A stretch of DNA of 17,036 nt. Origin: Clostridia bacterium (GTDB lineage Bacteria; Bacillota_A; Clostridia; TANB77; CAG-508). Of this stretch, positions 1 through 6,689 are shown in pieces; within the stretch, counting starts at the first letter, position 1; the number at the start of each line of letters is the position of its first letter. The position numbers were made by a program, and so were the translations under genes. Below the pieces are notes generated by a model. It saw only the letters and a program-made list of their open reading frames with translations, made no database searches and was not told the origin of the DNA. The stretch lies in assembly GCA_022791475.1 (NCBI GenBank), contig JAAVZD010000080.1, positions 1 to 17,036 of the forward strand, written 5' to 3'.

Positions 1-2
1 CA

Positions 3-134
3 AGATTTTATGATATGGAATCAATAGAAGAAATTGCAGTAAAAAAGAATAAAACCTATGGTGCAATAACGAAGACAATAGAAAAATCGATTTTTAAAAT
101 GCAACGAGAATACAATAAAAGTAAAAAATTATAA
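3..134 (+). CDS. Sigma-70 region 4-like phage regulator, C-terminal end (partial)
   Basis: The 5' end lies outside the window; 43 residues are visible, ending at TAA 132-134. They read RFYDMESIEEIAVKKNKT and then a basic helix ending KSKKL. The pattern 'RFY...S.EEIA...' followed by a second helix resembles the helix-turn-helix of sigma-70 region 4 and of the ArpU/RinA/Xpf-like regulators. In Gram-positive phages these lie just before the packaging genes and switch on late transcription. Position fits: the gene is followed by a promoter-like sequence and then the complete head and tail operon. Inferred role: activator of the late operon. The family call rests on only one domain end, so a generic HTH protein remains possible. 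Confidence 0.6.
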   Translation, partial: RFYDMESIEEIAVKKNKTYGAITKTIEKSIFKMQREYNKSKKL

Positions 135-171
135 AAAAATTATATAAAATTTATAAATAAATTCCGTATTT

Positions 172-201
172 TTGCAAAAAGTAATCTGTTATAATTATAA
201 T
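172..201 (+). promoter_or_regulatory. Putative late promoter
   Basis: TTGCAA (172-177) and TATAAT (196-201) are 18 bases apart. An overlapping extended -10 element, TGTTATAAT (187-195), is also present. This is the only good promoter-like sequence in front of the late operon, and it follows directly after the sigma-like regulator gene. Transcription would begin near 203-208 and meet the hairpin at 251-280 after only about 50 bases. AT-rich DNA often gives chance TATAAT matches, so confidence is moderate. Confidence 0.45.
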
Positions 202-250
202 TGCTAAAATACTAAATATTTTATTTTTCATTTAAATAACCTTTCGAGTT

Positions 251-280
251 GCTACCTAATTTTATTTGGGTAGCTTTTTT
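251..280 (+). terminator. Rho-independent terminator ahead of the tRNA and late genes
   Basis: GCTACCTAA (251-259) pairs with TTGGGTAGC (266-274). This gives a 9-bp stem including one T-G pair and a 6-base loop, followed directly by six T (275-280). It lies between the putative promoter and the tRNA-like gene. It can therefore end transcription of the upstream regulator gene or act as an attenuator that an antitermination factor must override for late expression. Confidence 0.8.
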
Positions 281-283
281 ATA

Positions 284-357
284 TGCGGTGATGGTGCAAA
301 GGTAGCACATTGGGGTCATAGCCCAAAGACGAGGTTCGAATCCTTTGACCGCAACCA
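284..357 (+). tRNA. tRNA-like gene with CAT anticodon (Met or lysidine-type Ile), atypical
   Basis: The cloverleaf can be drawn as follows: acceptor TGCGGTG (284-290) with GACCGCA (347-353), 6 of 7 pairs and a G-G mismatch at the inner end; D stem GTGC/GCAC (294-297, 305-308) around a loop containing GG; a perfect anticodon stem TTGGG/CCCAA (310-314, 322-326); loop GTCATAG with U33 and anticodon CAT (317-319); T loop TTCGAAT (335-341). CCA is encoded at 355-357. Odd points are a weak T stem (CGAGG/CCTTT), a 3-4 base variable loop and G at positions 32 and 38. CAT could be Met, or Ile reading AUA if TilS modifies it; the latter would suit the heavy AUA usage of these genes. A degenerate tRNA is possible. 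Confidence 0.6.
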
Positions 358-377
358 AAATAAAAAGGAATATGCCT

Positions 378-566
378 ATGAAATATAATATATGTATGAG
401 AAAAGAATGTAAAAATTGCATATATGAACCAAAATGTTTTAAGGAGTATGATTATGAATATCCAAAAAATAAAAATACAAAAGCTAAAAATGGCAGAGTA
501 CAATCCAAGAAAACGACTAACACCAGAGGATCCAGAATATCAAAAATTAAAAAGAAGTATTCTTGA
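378..566 (+). CDS. Possible small Cys-rich protein overlapping the ParB-like gene
   Basis: Start ATG 378 has AAAAGGA (363-369) about 8 bases upstream. The first 26 or so residues, MKYNICMRKECKNCIYEPKC, show a C-x4-C-x2-C-x5-C arrangement that could bind zinc. After that the frame runs 113 bases into the ParB-like gene and the sequence turns lysine-rich (NKNTKAKNG and on), which looks like a passive read of the other frame. It may be a real small protein, or its translation may feed initiation of the next gene, whose AAGGAG (441-446) lies inside it. I recognise no family. Confidence 0.35.
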   Translation: MKYNICMRKECKNCIYEPKCFKEYDYEYPKNKNTKAKNGRVQSKKTTNTRGSRISKIKKKYS

Positions 567-960
567 ATTTGGATATGTAATTCCAATTGTTGTAAACTAT
601 GATATGACAGTTATTGGAGGACATCAAGGACTGATAGTATTAATAGATTTGGGATATGAAGAAGTAGAATGTAATATTGTAAATCTCAATAAAACACAAG
701 AAAAGGCATTAAATCTTGCATTAAACAAAATTGATGGAATTTGGGATAATGAAAAATTAGAAAAAGTATTAGAAGAACTAAAAGAAGCGGATATTGATTT
801 GTTATCTACTGGTTTTGATGAAAATGAAATAGAAAAACTATTTAAAGAATCAGAAGAAATAATTAATGATAATGAAGAGATAGATGTAACAGAATTTGAA
901 GATGGAAAATTTCAATGTCAATGTCCTAAATGTGGATTTATGTTTGATATAAAAAAATAA
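454..960 (+). CDS. ParB/Srx-fold nuclease-like protein with C-terminal Cys motif
   Basis: The start is ATG 454, seven bases after AAGGAG (441-446); this beats the in-frame ATGs at 424 and 448. The product is 168 aa. Residues about 5-60 match the ParB N-terminal fold (KIQKLKMAEYNPRK, a SI-x-E-x-G helix, PIVVN, VIGGHQ). The rest is helical and acidic, ending with C155-x-C157-x2-C160, a possible zinc-binding end. Stand-alone phage proteins of this fold commonly sit beside DNA methyltransferases and terminases, as here; proposed roles include DNA binding or nicking, but none is settled. The motif normally ending in Arg (GGHQR) reads GGHQG (residues 55-59), so activity may be altered. The methyltransferase begins 12 bases downstream. 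Confidence 0.8.
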   Translation: MNIQKIKIQKLKMAEYNPRKRLTPEDPEYQKLKRSILEFGYVIPIVVNYDMTVIGGHQGLIVLIDLGYEEVECNIVNLNKTQEKALNLALNKIDGIWDNEKLEKVLEELKEADIDLLSTGFDENEIEKLFKESEEIINDNEEIDVTEFEDGKFQCQCPKCGFMFDIKK

Positions 961-971
961 GGAGCATTGCT

Positions 972-2003
972 ATGGCAGAATATGAATGGAACTTAACAGA
1001 TTTAATGAAAATTACTAAAAACAAGTATAATGTATTCTCTTGTTTTTCTTGTGGTGGAGGATCTACTATGGGATATAAATTATCAGGATATAATGTTGTA
1101 GGAAATTGCGAGATTGATAAGAAAATTAATGAAGTATATATAGCAAATCATAAACCTAAATACAATTATTGTATACCAATACAGCAAATGAATGATTTAA
1201 AGGATTATCCTCAAGAATTATACAATTTAGATATATTAGATGGCAGTCCACCTTGTAGCACCTTCTCGCTTTCTGGTGAAAGAGAAAAAAATTGGGGGAA
1301 AAGCAAGAAATTCAGAGAAGGTCAAGCTTGTCAAGTATTAGATAATTTATTTTTTGAATTTATAAAATTGGCAAACAAATTAAGACCAAAAATTATAGTA
1401 GCAGAAAATGTTAAAGGAATACTGATGGGAAATGCGAAAGGCTATGTTAATTTAATTATAAAAAAGTTAGAAGAGGCAGGATATAGAACACAAATATTTT
1501 TATTAAATTCAGCTAGAATGGGAGTTCCACAGAAGAGGGAAAGAGTTTTCTTTATTTCAACAAGAGAAGATTTGAATATTCCAAAATTACATTTAGAATT
1601 TAACGAAAAAATTATAACTTATGGAGAAATAAAAGACACAGAATATAAGCCAATAAATAAAGATACTATGCTATATCAAAGATGGTTAAGAAGAAGCAAG
1701 AGGGATAATAGAGTGTGTGATACTGTTGAAAGAACTGAAAATGGTAAAATTAGTAGTTATAATATGCCATATGTTAAAGATGATAGAGTACCAAATACAT
1801 TAGCTGCTGGAGGTTTGTTTTTAAGATTCGATGTACCAGGTTCAATAAGCGATAGAGACATAAAACTAATACAAACATTTCCACAAGATTATAACTTCTT
1901 AAATCAAAATGTTCAGTATATTTGTGGAATGAGTGTTCCACCTGTAATGATGAAAAAAATAGCAGAGCAGATTAAAATACAATTACTAGATAAAATAAAA
2001 TAA
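972..2003 (+). CDS. DNA (cytosine-5) methyltransferase
   Basis: This 343-aa protein transfers a methyl group from S-adenosylmethionine to C5 of cytosine in DNA. The C5-MTase motifs appear in order: motif I FSCFSCGGGSTMGY (about 22-35), motif IV DGSPPCSTFS with catalytic Cys95, motif VI AENV (about 144-147), motif VIII QKRERVFFI (about 187-195), motif IX VPNTLAAGG, and motif X GMSVPPVMMKKIAEQI near the C terminus. The region between VIII and IX is short, giving a compact target-recognition domain whose target site cannot be read from sequence. GGAG lies 7 bases before the ATG. No restriction endonuclease gene accompanies it, so it is probably an orphan enzyme protecting phage DNA from host restriction or marking it during packaging. 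Confidence 0.95.
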   Translation: MAEYEWNLTDLMKITKNKYNVFSCFSCGGGSTMGYKLSGYNVVGNCEIDKKINEVYIANHKPKYNYCIPIQQMNDLKDYPQELYNLDILDGSPPCSTFSLSGEREKNWGKSKKFREGQACQVLDNLFFEFIKLANKLRPKIIVAENVKGILMGNAKGYVNLIIKKLEEAGYRTQIFLLNSARMGVPQKRERVFFISTREDLNIPKLHLEFNEKIITYGEIKDTEYKPINKDTMLYQRWLRRSKRDNRVCDTVERTENGKISSYNMPYVKDDRVPNTLAAGGLFLRFDVPGSISDRDIKLIQTFPQDYNFLNQNVQYICGMSVPPVMMKKIAEQIKIQLLDKIK

Positions 2004-2025
2004 TGATGGAGGTGGGTGAGTTGTA

Positions 2026-2658
2026 TTGATTCAGAAAAAAATTGAAAATATAAAAGCAGATTACTTAGATGGAATGAAGTATAAAGATATTTTTAAAAAA
2101 TACAACATTACCTTGTCTGATTTAAAAAAAATTATATATACATACAAGTTAACTAGAGATAAAAGAGAATTATACAAAGGAAATCAAAATGCTAAAAATA
2201 ATAAGGGGGGAACTGGAGCAACTACTAATAATAAAAATGCAGTTGTAACTGGAGAATATGAAAAGATTTATTTAGATACATTAACAGAAGAGGAAAAGAA
2301 AATATATAGTACATATAAAATAGATCAGTCAGATATAGATAATTTATTGATGAATGAATATATAACAGAATATAAAGACTTAATGATAAGAAAAATAAGA
2401 ATGATGAAAAGAATACAAGAACTCGAATCAAAAGAGAGAGATATGACAATAGATTCAATAAAAAAGAAAAATGCTGGAGGCAATATAGAAACAATAACAG
2501 AAGCGGAACCAACAATAAATATAATTCAAAAAATAGAGGATAGCTTAACAAGGGTTAATGAATCAATGCGTAAGTCAAGAGAAAATATGATAAAACTAGG
2601 ATTTACTAAAAAGTCATTAGAATTGAAAGAAAAACAAATAGAAAGTGAATTATGGTAA
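2026..2658 (+). CDS. Terminase small subunit, PBSX XtmA-like
   Basis: The product is 210 aa. Start is TTG 2026, preceded by GGAGG (2009-2013); the upstream frame closes at TGA 2017, so no earlier start fits. Residues about 5-45 form a helix-turn-helix (YLDGMKYKDIFKKYNITLSD), expected to bind the packaging site. Next comes the linker typical of XtmA-like proteins, GNQNAKNNKGG and NNKNAVVTGEYE, then a long charged helical region likely to oligomerise. These proteins recognise phage DNA and load the large terminase. A second, P27-like small terminase is encoded at 3468-3782, so this one may be an accessory recognition factor. Fourteen bases separate it from the HNH gene. Confidence 0.75.
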   Translation: MIQKKIENIKADYLDGMKYKDIFKKYNITLSDLKKIIYTYKLTRDKRELYKGNQNAKNNKGGTGATTNNKNAVVTGEYEKIYLDTLTEEEKKIYSTYKIDQSDIDNLLMNEYITEYKDLMIRKIRMMKRIQELESKERDMTIDSIKKKNAGGNIETITEAEPTINIIQKIEDSLTRVNESMRKSRENMIKLGFTKKSLELKEKQIESELW

Positions 2659-2671
2659 AGGAAGTAAGGAT

Positions 2672-3341
2672 ATGTTTGAAAACACTCACGATTTATATAA
2701 ATCAAAGGAATGGCAAAATCTATTACAAAATTTAAAATTAGAAAGAGTAAACGCAGAAGGAAAATTGATTTGTGAATATTGTGGAGAAGAAATAGTAAAA
2801 GCTTATGATTGCATTGGACATCATAAAATACCATTAACGAATGCTAATGTTAATGACTACAACATTAGTCTTAATCCAGATAATATAATGCTTATACATT
2901 TTAAATGTCACAATAAAGAACACCATAGATTTGGCTATGAATTGCCACAGAAAGTGTATATTGTATACGGATCACCTTGTAGTCGGTAAATCAACGTGGG
3001 TTAATGATATAGCTACAAAAGATGATCTAATAGTAGATATAGATAGAATTTGGGAATGTATTAGTTTTTGTGATAAATACAACAAACCAAACAAGTTACA
3101 ACAGAATGTTTTTGAAATCAAAAACAATTTAATAGAACAAATCAAAATGAGAATGGGAAGTTGGCAGAATGCTTTTGTAGTAGGTACATATCCACTTAAG
3201 ATGGAAAGACAAAGGTTAGCAGACAAACTAGGAGCTGAGCTTATACTAATTGATTGTGATAGAGAGATTTGTTTAAGTAGAGCTAAAGATGAAAATTGGA
3301 AAAAATATATTGAAGAATGGTTTGAGAGTTATCAACCATAG
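2672..3341 (+). CDS. HNH nuclease fused to P-loop NTPase, needing a +1 frameshift at CGG
   Basis: ATG 2672 follows AAGGAAG by 7 bases. Frame one gives 105 aa with an HNH domain: C34-x2-C37, GHH (49-51), NPDN (68-71) and KCHNKEH (78-84). It ends ...VYGSPCSR-stop at 2989. The frame one base over continues ...GKSTW and a nucleotide-kinase-like domain (VDIDRIWE, FVVGTYPL, ELILIDCDREICLSRA) to TAG 3341. Dropping C2984 gives an unbroken 222-aa protein with a perfect Walker A, GSPCSGKST. The second half has no ribosome binding site of its own. HNH proteins next to terminase assist cos cleavage in several phages; the NTPase part is unassigned. It is either recoded (see the site entry) or a fresh frameshift mutant. 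Confidence 0.75.
2981..2990 (+). other. Candidate +1 recoding site 1 (AGT-CGG-TAA)
   Basis: The zero frame reads AGT CGG TAA. Skipping C2984 reads AGT GGT AAA TCA, i.e. Ser-Gly-Lys-Ser, completing the Walker A motif. CGG is immediately followed by the zero-frame stop. No internal Shine-Dalgarno sequence, slippery run or clear hairpin is visible nearby. Confidence 0.6.
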
Positions 3342-3400
3342 CCCCCCCTATAGCAAAATAGACAAGTAGTGACTGGGGACTGTAAGGGGTACCTCTTTTT
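3341..3400 (+). other. cos: Candidate cos region
   Basis: Between the HNH-NTPase and the P27-like terminase there are 126 non-coding bases with G/C runs that stand out in this AT-rich DNA: seven C at 3342-3348, GACTGGGGAC at 3371-3380, and GGGGTACCTC at 3386-3395. Cos-packaging HK97-like phages of Gram-positive bacteria usually place HNH, cos and small terminase in this order, with a short G/C-rich cos. The exact cut cannot be read from sequence alone. Confidence 0.45.
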
Positions 3401-3467
3401 CACTCGAGGCAAAAATTTCATTTTTTTTGAAAAAATAGAAAAATATATAGAAAGAAGGGAGCTTTTT

Positions 3468-3782
3468 GTGACTAGGAGAGAAGAATTAAACGATATCTTC
3501 AAAGATATTGATGAAAATAAAAAAAAATTAATAAATCCACTTTTAGATAATATAGTTTTTTTAGAAGAACGAATGAATGAAGCAAAAAAATTCCCATTTA
3601 TTCAAGTTCATCCTAAGGATCCAACAAAACAGAGAGCAACAACTGCAGCAAGATTATACAAAGAGCATTCACAAAGTTATATGAATGCAATACGAATGCT
3701 ATATTCAATGATTAATGGATATGAAGTTGAAGAGGACGCAGTTGAGAAATGGTTAGCAGAAAGAAAGAGACAATATGAATAA
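3468..3782 (+). CDS. Terminase small subunit, P27-like
   Basis: GTG 3468 is chosen because AAGAAGGGAG lies 6 bases upstream; the frame is open back to 3369, but that part is Phe-rich, overlaps the candidate cos and has no binding site. The product is 104 aa, acidic to mixed and helical. LLDNIVFLEERMNEAKKFPF, then VHPKDPTKQRAT and AARLYKEHSQSYMNAIRML are the segments I associate with P27-family small terminases. Its stop overlaps the large-terminase start by 8 bases, indicating translational coupling, as expected for partners in one motor. Inferred role: binding of the adjacent cos region and delivery of DNA to the large subunit. Confidence 0.75.
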   Translation: MTRREELNDIFKDIDENKKKLINPLLDNIVFLEERMNEAKKFPFIQVHPKDPTKQRATTAARLYKEHSQSYMNAIRMLYSMINGYEVEEDAVEKWLAERKRQYE

Positions 3783-5443
3783 GACTTTTTTAGAACAATA
3801 CTATGAAGAGATTAAAAGTGGGAATATAATAGCAGGAATAGAATTAAAAACAGAATTACAGAAGCTAGTAAGGGATTTAAAAGATCCTAAATATAAATAT
3901 GATACAGAAGAAGCTTATTTAAGAATCGACTTTATGGAAAACTTATGTTTGCAAAGTAAAAAACCTTTTTATAACAAGCCTATGCAATTGCTGCTGTGGG
4001 AAAAAGCTTTTATAGAAGTAATATATTCTTTTAAAGTATTTGACAATGAATTAAAACGATGGGTGAGGCGATTTCAAAATGTACTTTTATTAATTGCAAG
4101 AAAAAATGGAAAAACGACGCTAATGGCAGCAGATGCTCATACAGATTTAAGAATTGGAGAGGGAGGAATGGATATAGTTTGTGCATCTAATGATGACAAA
4201 CAAGCCAGTTTGCTTTGGAACGAAATAAACAATATGAGGAAAAGAATAGATCCTCACTCTAAAATCACACATAAAAATATGTCAGAAATCTGTAATACAC
4301 AAAAGAATATAACAATATTTAAAATGTCAGGAAAAACTCAGAACAAAGATGGTAGAAATATTGATAAAATGTATATGGATGAAAGCCACGATGCACCAGA
4401 TGATGAAATTGCAGAAGCTGGAAATAAATCAATGTCAACAAAAGATGAACCATTTTTCATAAATTTAACAACAGAGGGCTTTATAAATGATGGATATTTA
4501 GATAATGAATTAAAATATGCACGTGAGGTCCTATTTGATGAAACAGATGATATTCACTATCTACCTTGGTTATATACACAGGATAGTGAAGAAGAAATTT
4601 GGCAAGATGAGAAAAGTTGGTATAAATCCAATCCGCGGATTAGGAGTAGTGAAAAAATGGAAGTTCTTAAGAGGAGAAATTGATAAATCCAAGAAGTCGA
4701 AATCAAAAAGAATGCACACTCTTTGCAAGGATTTTAATATAAAGCAAAATAATGCTTCGGCGTGGCTAAAACGTGAAGATTATTATTATGAACTAGAACC
4801 TTTTGATTTAGAATCATTTAGAGGTTCTTTTTGTTTGGGAGCAGTTGACTTGGCAGCGACAACAGATATGGTTAGTGCGAAAATCTTACTAGGAAAATCA
4901 AACGACAAACTAAAGTATATATATCAGCATTATTGGATTTTGGAAAAGAAACTTACAGATAGTGACGATAAATCTGCAGGAGCTGAATATAAACAATGGG
5001 CCAAAGAAGGATTACTTACTATTCACGAAGGAAATGAAATAGATGTTTCTAAAGTAGCAGACTGGTTTTATGATTTATATAAAAGTTACAATATAAAACC
5101 ATATAAAACAGGATATGATCAAAGATTTTCAAAGACATTTACTGATCGTATGGATGAATATAACTTTGAAACAGAAATGATTTTACAAGGTAAAGTATTA
5201 AGTAATGCTATGAAATTTGTTGAAGCAGACTTACAGGACAAGTTAATAAACTACAATAATAATAAAATAGATAGATGGTGTCTAGGAAATTCTGCTATGG
5301 ATATGGACAATAAAGGGAATGTTATGTGCGTTAAAATAAAAGGTCAAGCTAGTAAAAGAATTGATGGTGCAATAACATTTATCATCCTATATGAGCTATA
5401 TAGACGCTATCGTAGTGAATTTCACAAATTGATAGATAAATAA
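3775..5443 (+). CDS. terL: Terminase large subunit, needing a +1 frameshift at CGG
   Basis: Frame one (3775-4683, 302 aa) carries the ATPase: Walker A ARKNGKTT (about 108-115) and Walker B KMYMDESH (D202, E203), typical of the Terminase_1 family. It then runs out of frame at ...KSNPRIRSS. The next frame picks up LGVVKKWKFLRGEIDK and supplies the nuclease half: AVDLAATTD (Asp about 358), TGYDQRF and RIDGAITFIILYELY. Skipping one base at CCG-CGG-ATT joins them as ...KSNP-G-LGVV..., 555 aa, normal length for the family. The motor needs both halves. The frame of the second half runs back to about 4517 without a usable start. The N-terminal ATG overlaps the P27-like gene. Confidence 0.85.
4633..4641 (+). 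other. Candidate +1 recoding site 2 (CCG-CGG-ATT)
   Basis: The zero frame reads AAT CCG CGG ATT AGG and stops 14 codons later at 4681-4683. Skipping C4636 reads AAT CCG GGA TTA GGA, Asn-Pro-Gly-Leu-Gly, which keeps the spacing of the conserved N-P-x-L-G motif of terminases. CGG at 4636-4638 is codon 288. Confidence 0.6.
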
Positions 5444-5456
5444 GGAGCAGATAAAA

Positions 5457-6689
5457 ATGGGATTAATTGATTTTATTAATAAATTTAAGAAAATGAAACC
5501 AAATAATAGTTATGCAAAAATGTTAAATGGGTATATTCCCATTTTTTCACAATTTGGTCAAGATATATATGCTAGTGATGTAGTGCAACAAGCGATAGCT
5601 TGTTTAGTAACAGAATTAACAAAAGCAAATCCATTTCATATAAAGCAAGTAGGAAGTGACTTAGTACCAGTAGAAAATAGCGAAATTCAAAGATTGTTAG
5701 AACAGCCAAATGAAAGAATGACACAAACCGATTTTTTTGAAAAAGTATATTGGCAATTATTTTTGAATTATAATGCCTTTATAGTTCCAACCTACTATAA
5801 GGATAGCCAAGGAAACAAGCATTATACAGAACTATATCCAATTCAGCCAACAACTGTTACATTTTTACAGGATCCAGAAGGAAAATTAGGAATAGAATTC
5901 ACCTTCAGAAATGGATATAAAACAATGTTAGCTTACTCAGATGTAATACATATAAGATATAGATATTCAATTAATGAACTAATGGGAGGTAATGAATTAG
6001 GACAACCAGACAATAAAGCACTTTTGAAGACATTAGAGTTGAATAACACTTTACTCCAAGGTGTTGCAAAAGCATTAAAAAGTTCTTTTGCCATTAATGG
6101 TGTTATTAAGTATAACACATTAATGGATGATGGAAAAATGGAGAAGAATATTCAAGAAATAGAGAAACGTTTAGCAAGTAATGAAAGTGGATTTCTTCCT
6201 TTAGATATAAAGGGAGAGTTTATACCATTTCAAAATAAAATTCAATTGGTAGATGCTACTACATTAGAATTTATTGACCAAAAAATACTAAGAAACCTTG
6301 GTGTATCACTTCCTATTTTAACAGGAGATTATACCAAGCCACAATATGAGGCATTTTATCAGAAAAGTTTGGAACCTATATTAAAAAGGACAGGGGAGTC
6401 TTTTACAATGAAAATGTTTACAGATAGAGAAAAGGGTTTCAAAAATAAAATTATGATGTATCCACATGAACTAATATTTATGGATACAAGCCAAAAAATA
6501 GAATTGTTTGATAAATTAGTTGATAGTGCAAGTTGTTATAAAAATGAATTGAGGACAGCCTTTGGAATGCGACCACTTCCAGAATTGGCAGGGCAAATTG
6601 CAATGTCAAGTAATAAGTCAAATGCAGAAAATAATAAAATACAGAATGAACAAAATCAAAATAATGGAGGGAAAGAAAATGAAGAATGA
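5457..6689 (+). CDS. Portal protein (HK97-like)
   Basis: At 410 aa this has normal length for HK97-type portals. The portal ring occupies one capsid vertex, is the channel for DNA and docks the terminase and neck. Supporting segments: VVQQAIACLVTELTKANPFH near residue 45, the TQTDFFEKVYWQLFLNYNAF helix region, a YPIQPTTVTF strand, DVIHIRYRYS, NNTLLQGVAKALKSS and the later QIKILR/TGDYT-type stretch (DQKILRNLGVSLPILTGDYT). The C-terminal tail is Asn/Gln/Lys-rich. GGAG precedes the ATG by 10 bases. It sits between the large terminase and the protease in the standard order, and its end overlaps the protease start by 11 bases. Confidence 0.93.
   Translation: MGLIDFINKFKKMKPNNSYAKMLNGYIPIFSQFGQDIYASDVVQQAIACLVTELTKANPFHIKQVGSDLVPVENSEIQRLLEQPNERMTQTDFFEKVYWQLFLNYNAFIVPTYYKDSQGNKHYTELYPIQPTTVTFLQDPEGKLGIEFTFRNGYKTMLAYSDVIHIRYRYSINELMGGNELGQPDNKALLKTLELNNTLLQGVAKALKSSFAINGVIKYNTLMDDGKMEKNIQEIEKRLASNESGFLPLDIKGEFIPFQNKIQLVDATTLEFIDQKILRNLGVSLPILTGDYTKPQYEAFYQKSLEPILKRTGESFTMKMFTDREKGFKNKIMMYPHELIFMDTSQKIELFDKLVDSASCYKNELRTAFGMRPLPELAGQIAMSSNKSNAENNKIQNEQNQNNGGKENEE

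Noticed and set aside
284..357. The tRNA-like gene as the decoder of CGG
   Set aside because: Its anticodon loop is the normal 7 bases with CAT and contains no CCG; no fold gives an anticodon complementary to CGG or CGGN.
2225..2834. Minus-strand ORFs opposite the small terminase
   Set aside because: Leu/Phe/Tyr-rich products expected from antisense of Lys/Ile-rich coding DNA.
2968..2970. Another CGG just upstream of site 1 (TATACGGATC)
   Set aside because: It is out of frame (TAC GGA, Tyr-Gly) and therefore not a codon; the same holds for the other non-site CGG triplets I checked in called genes.
2931..3341. Independent gene for the NTPase half starting at ATG 2931
   Set aside because: No ribosome binding site; the first residues (MAMNCHRKC) are the HNH frame read out of phase, and the Walker A motif would start without its GSPCS half.
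3369..3467. N-terminal extension of the P27-like terminase from 3369
   Set aside because: The extension is Phe-rich, covers the candidate cos island and has no ribosome binding site; GTG 3468 has a strong one.
4517..5443. Independent nuclease-only terminase gene starting at 4517
   Set aside because: The first 40 residues overlap the ATPase frame, look unlike terminase, and there is no ribosome binding site. Homology resumes exactly at the CGG.
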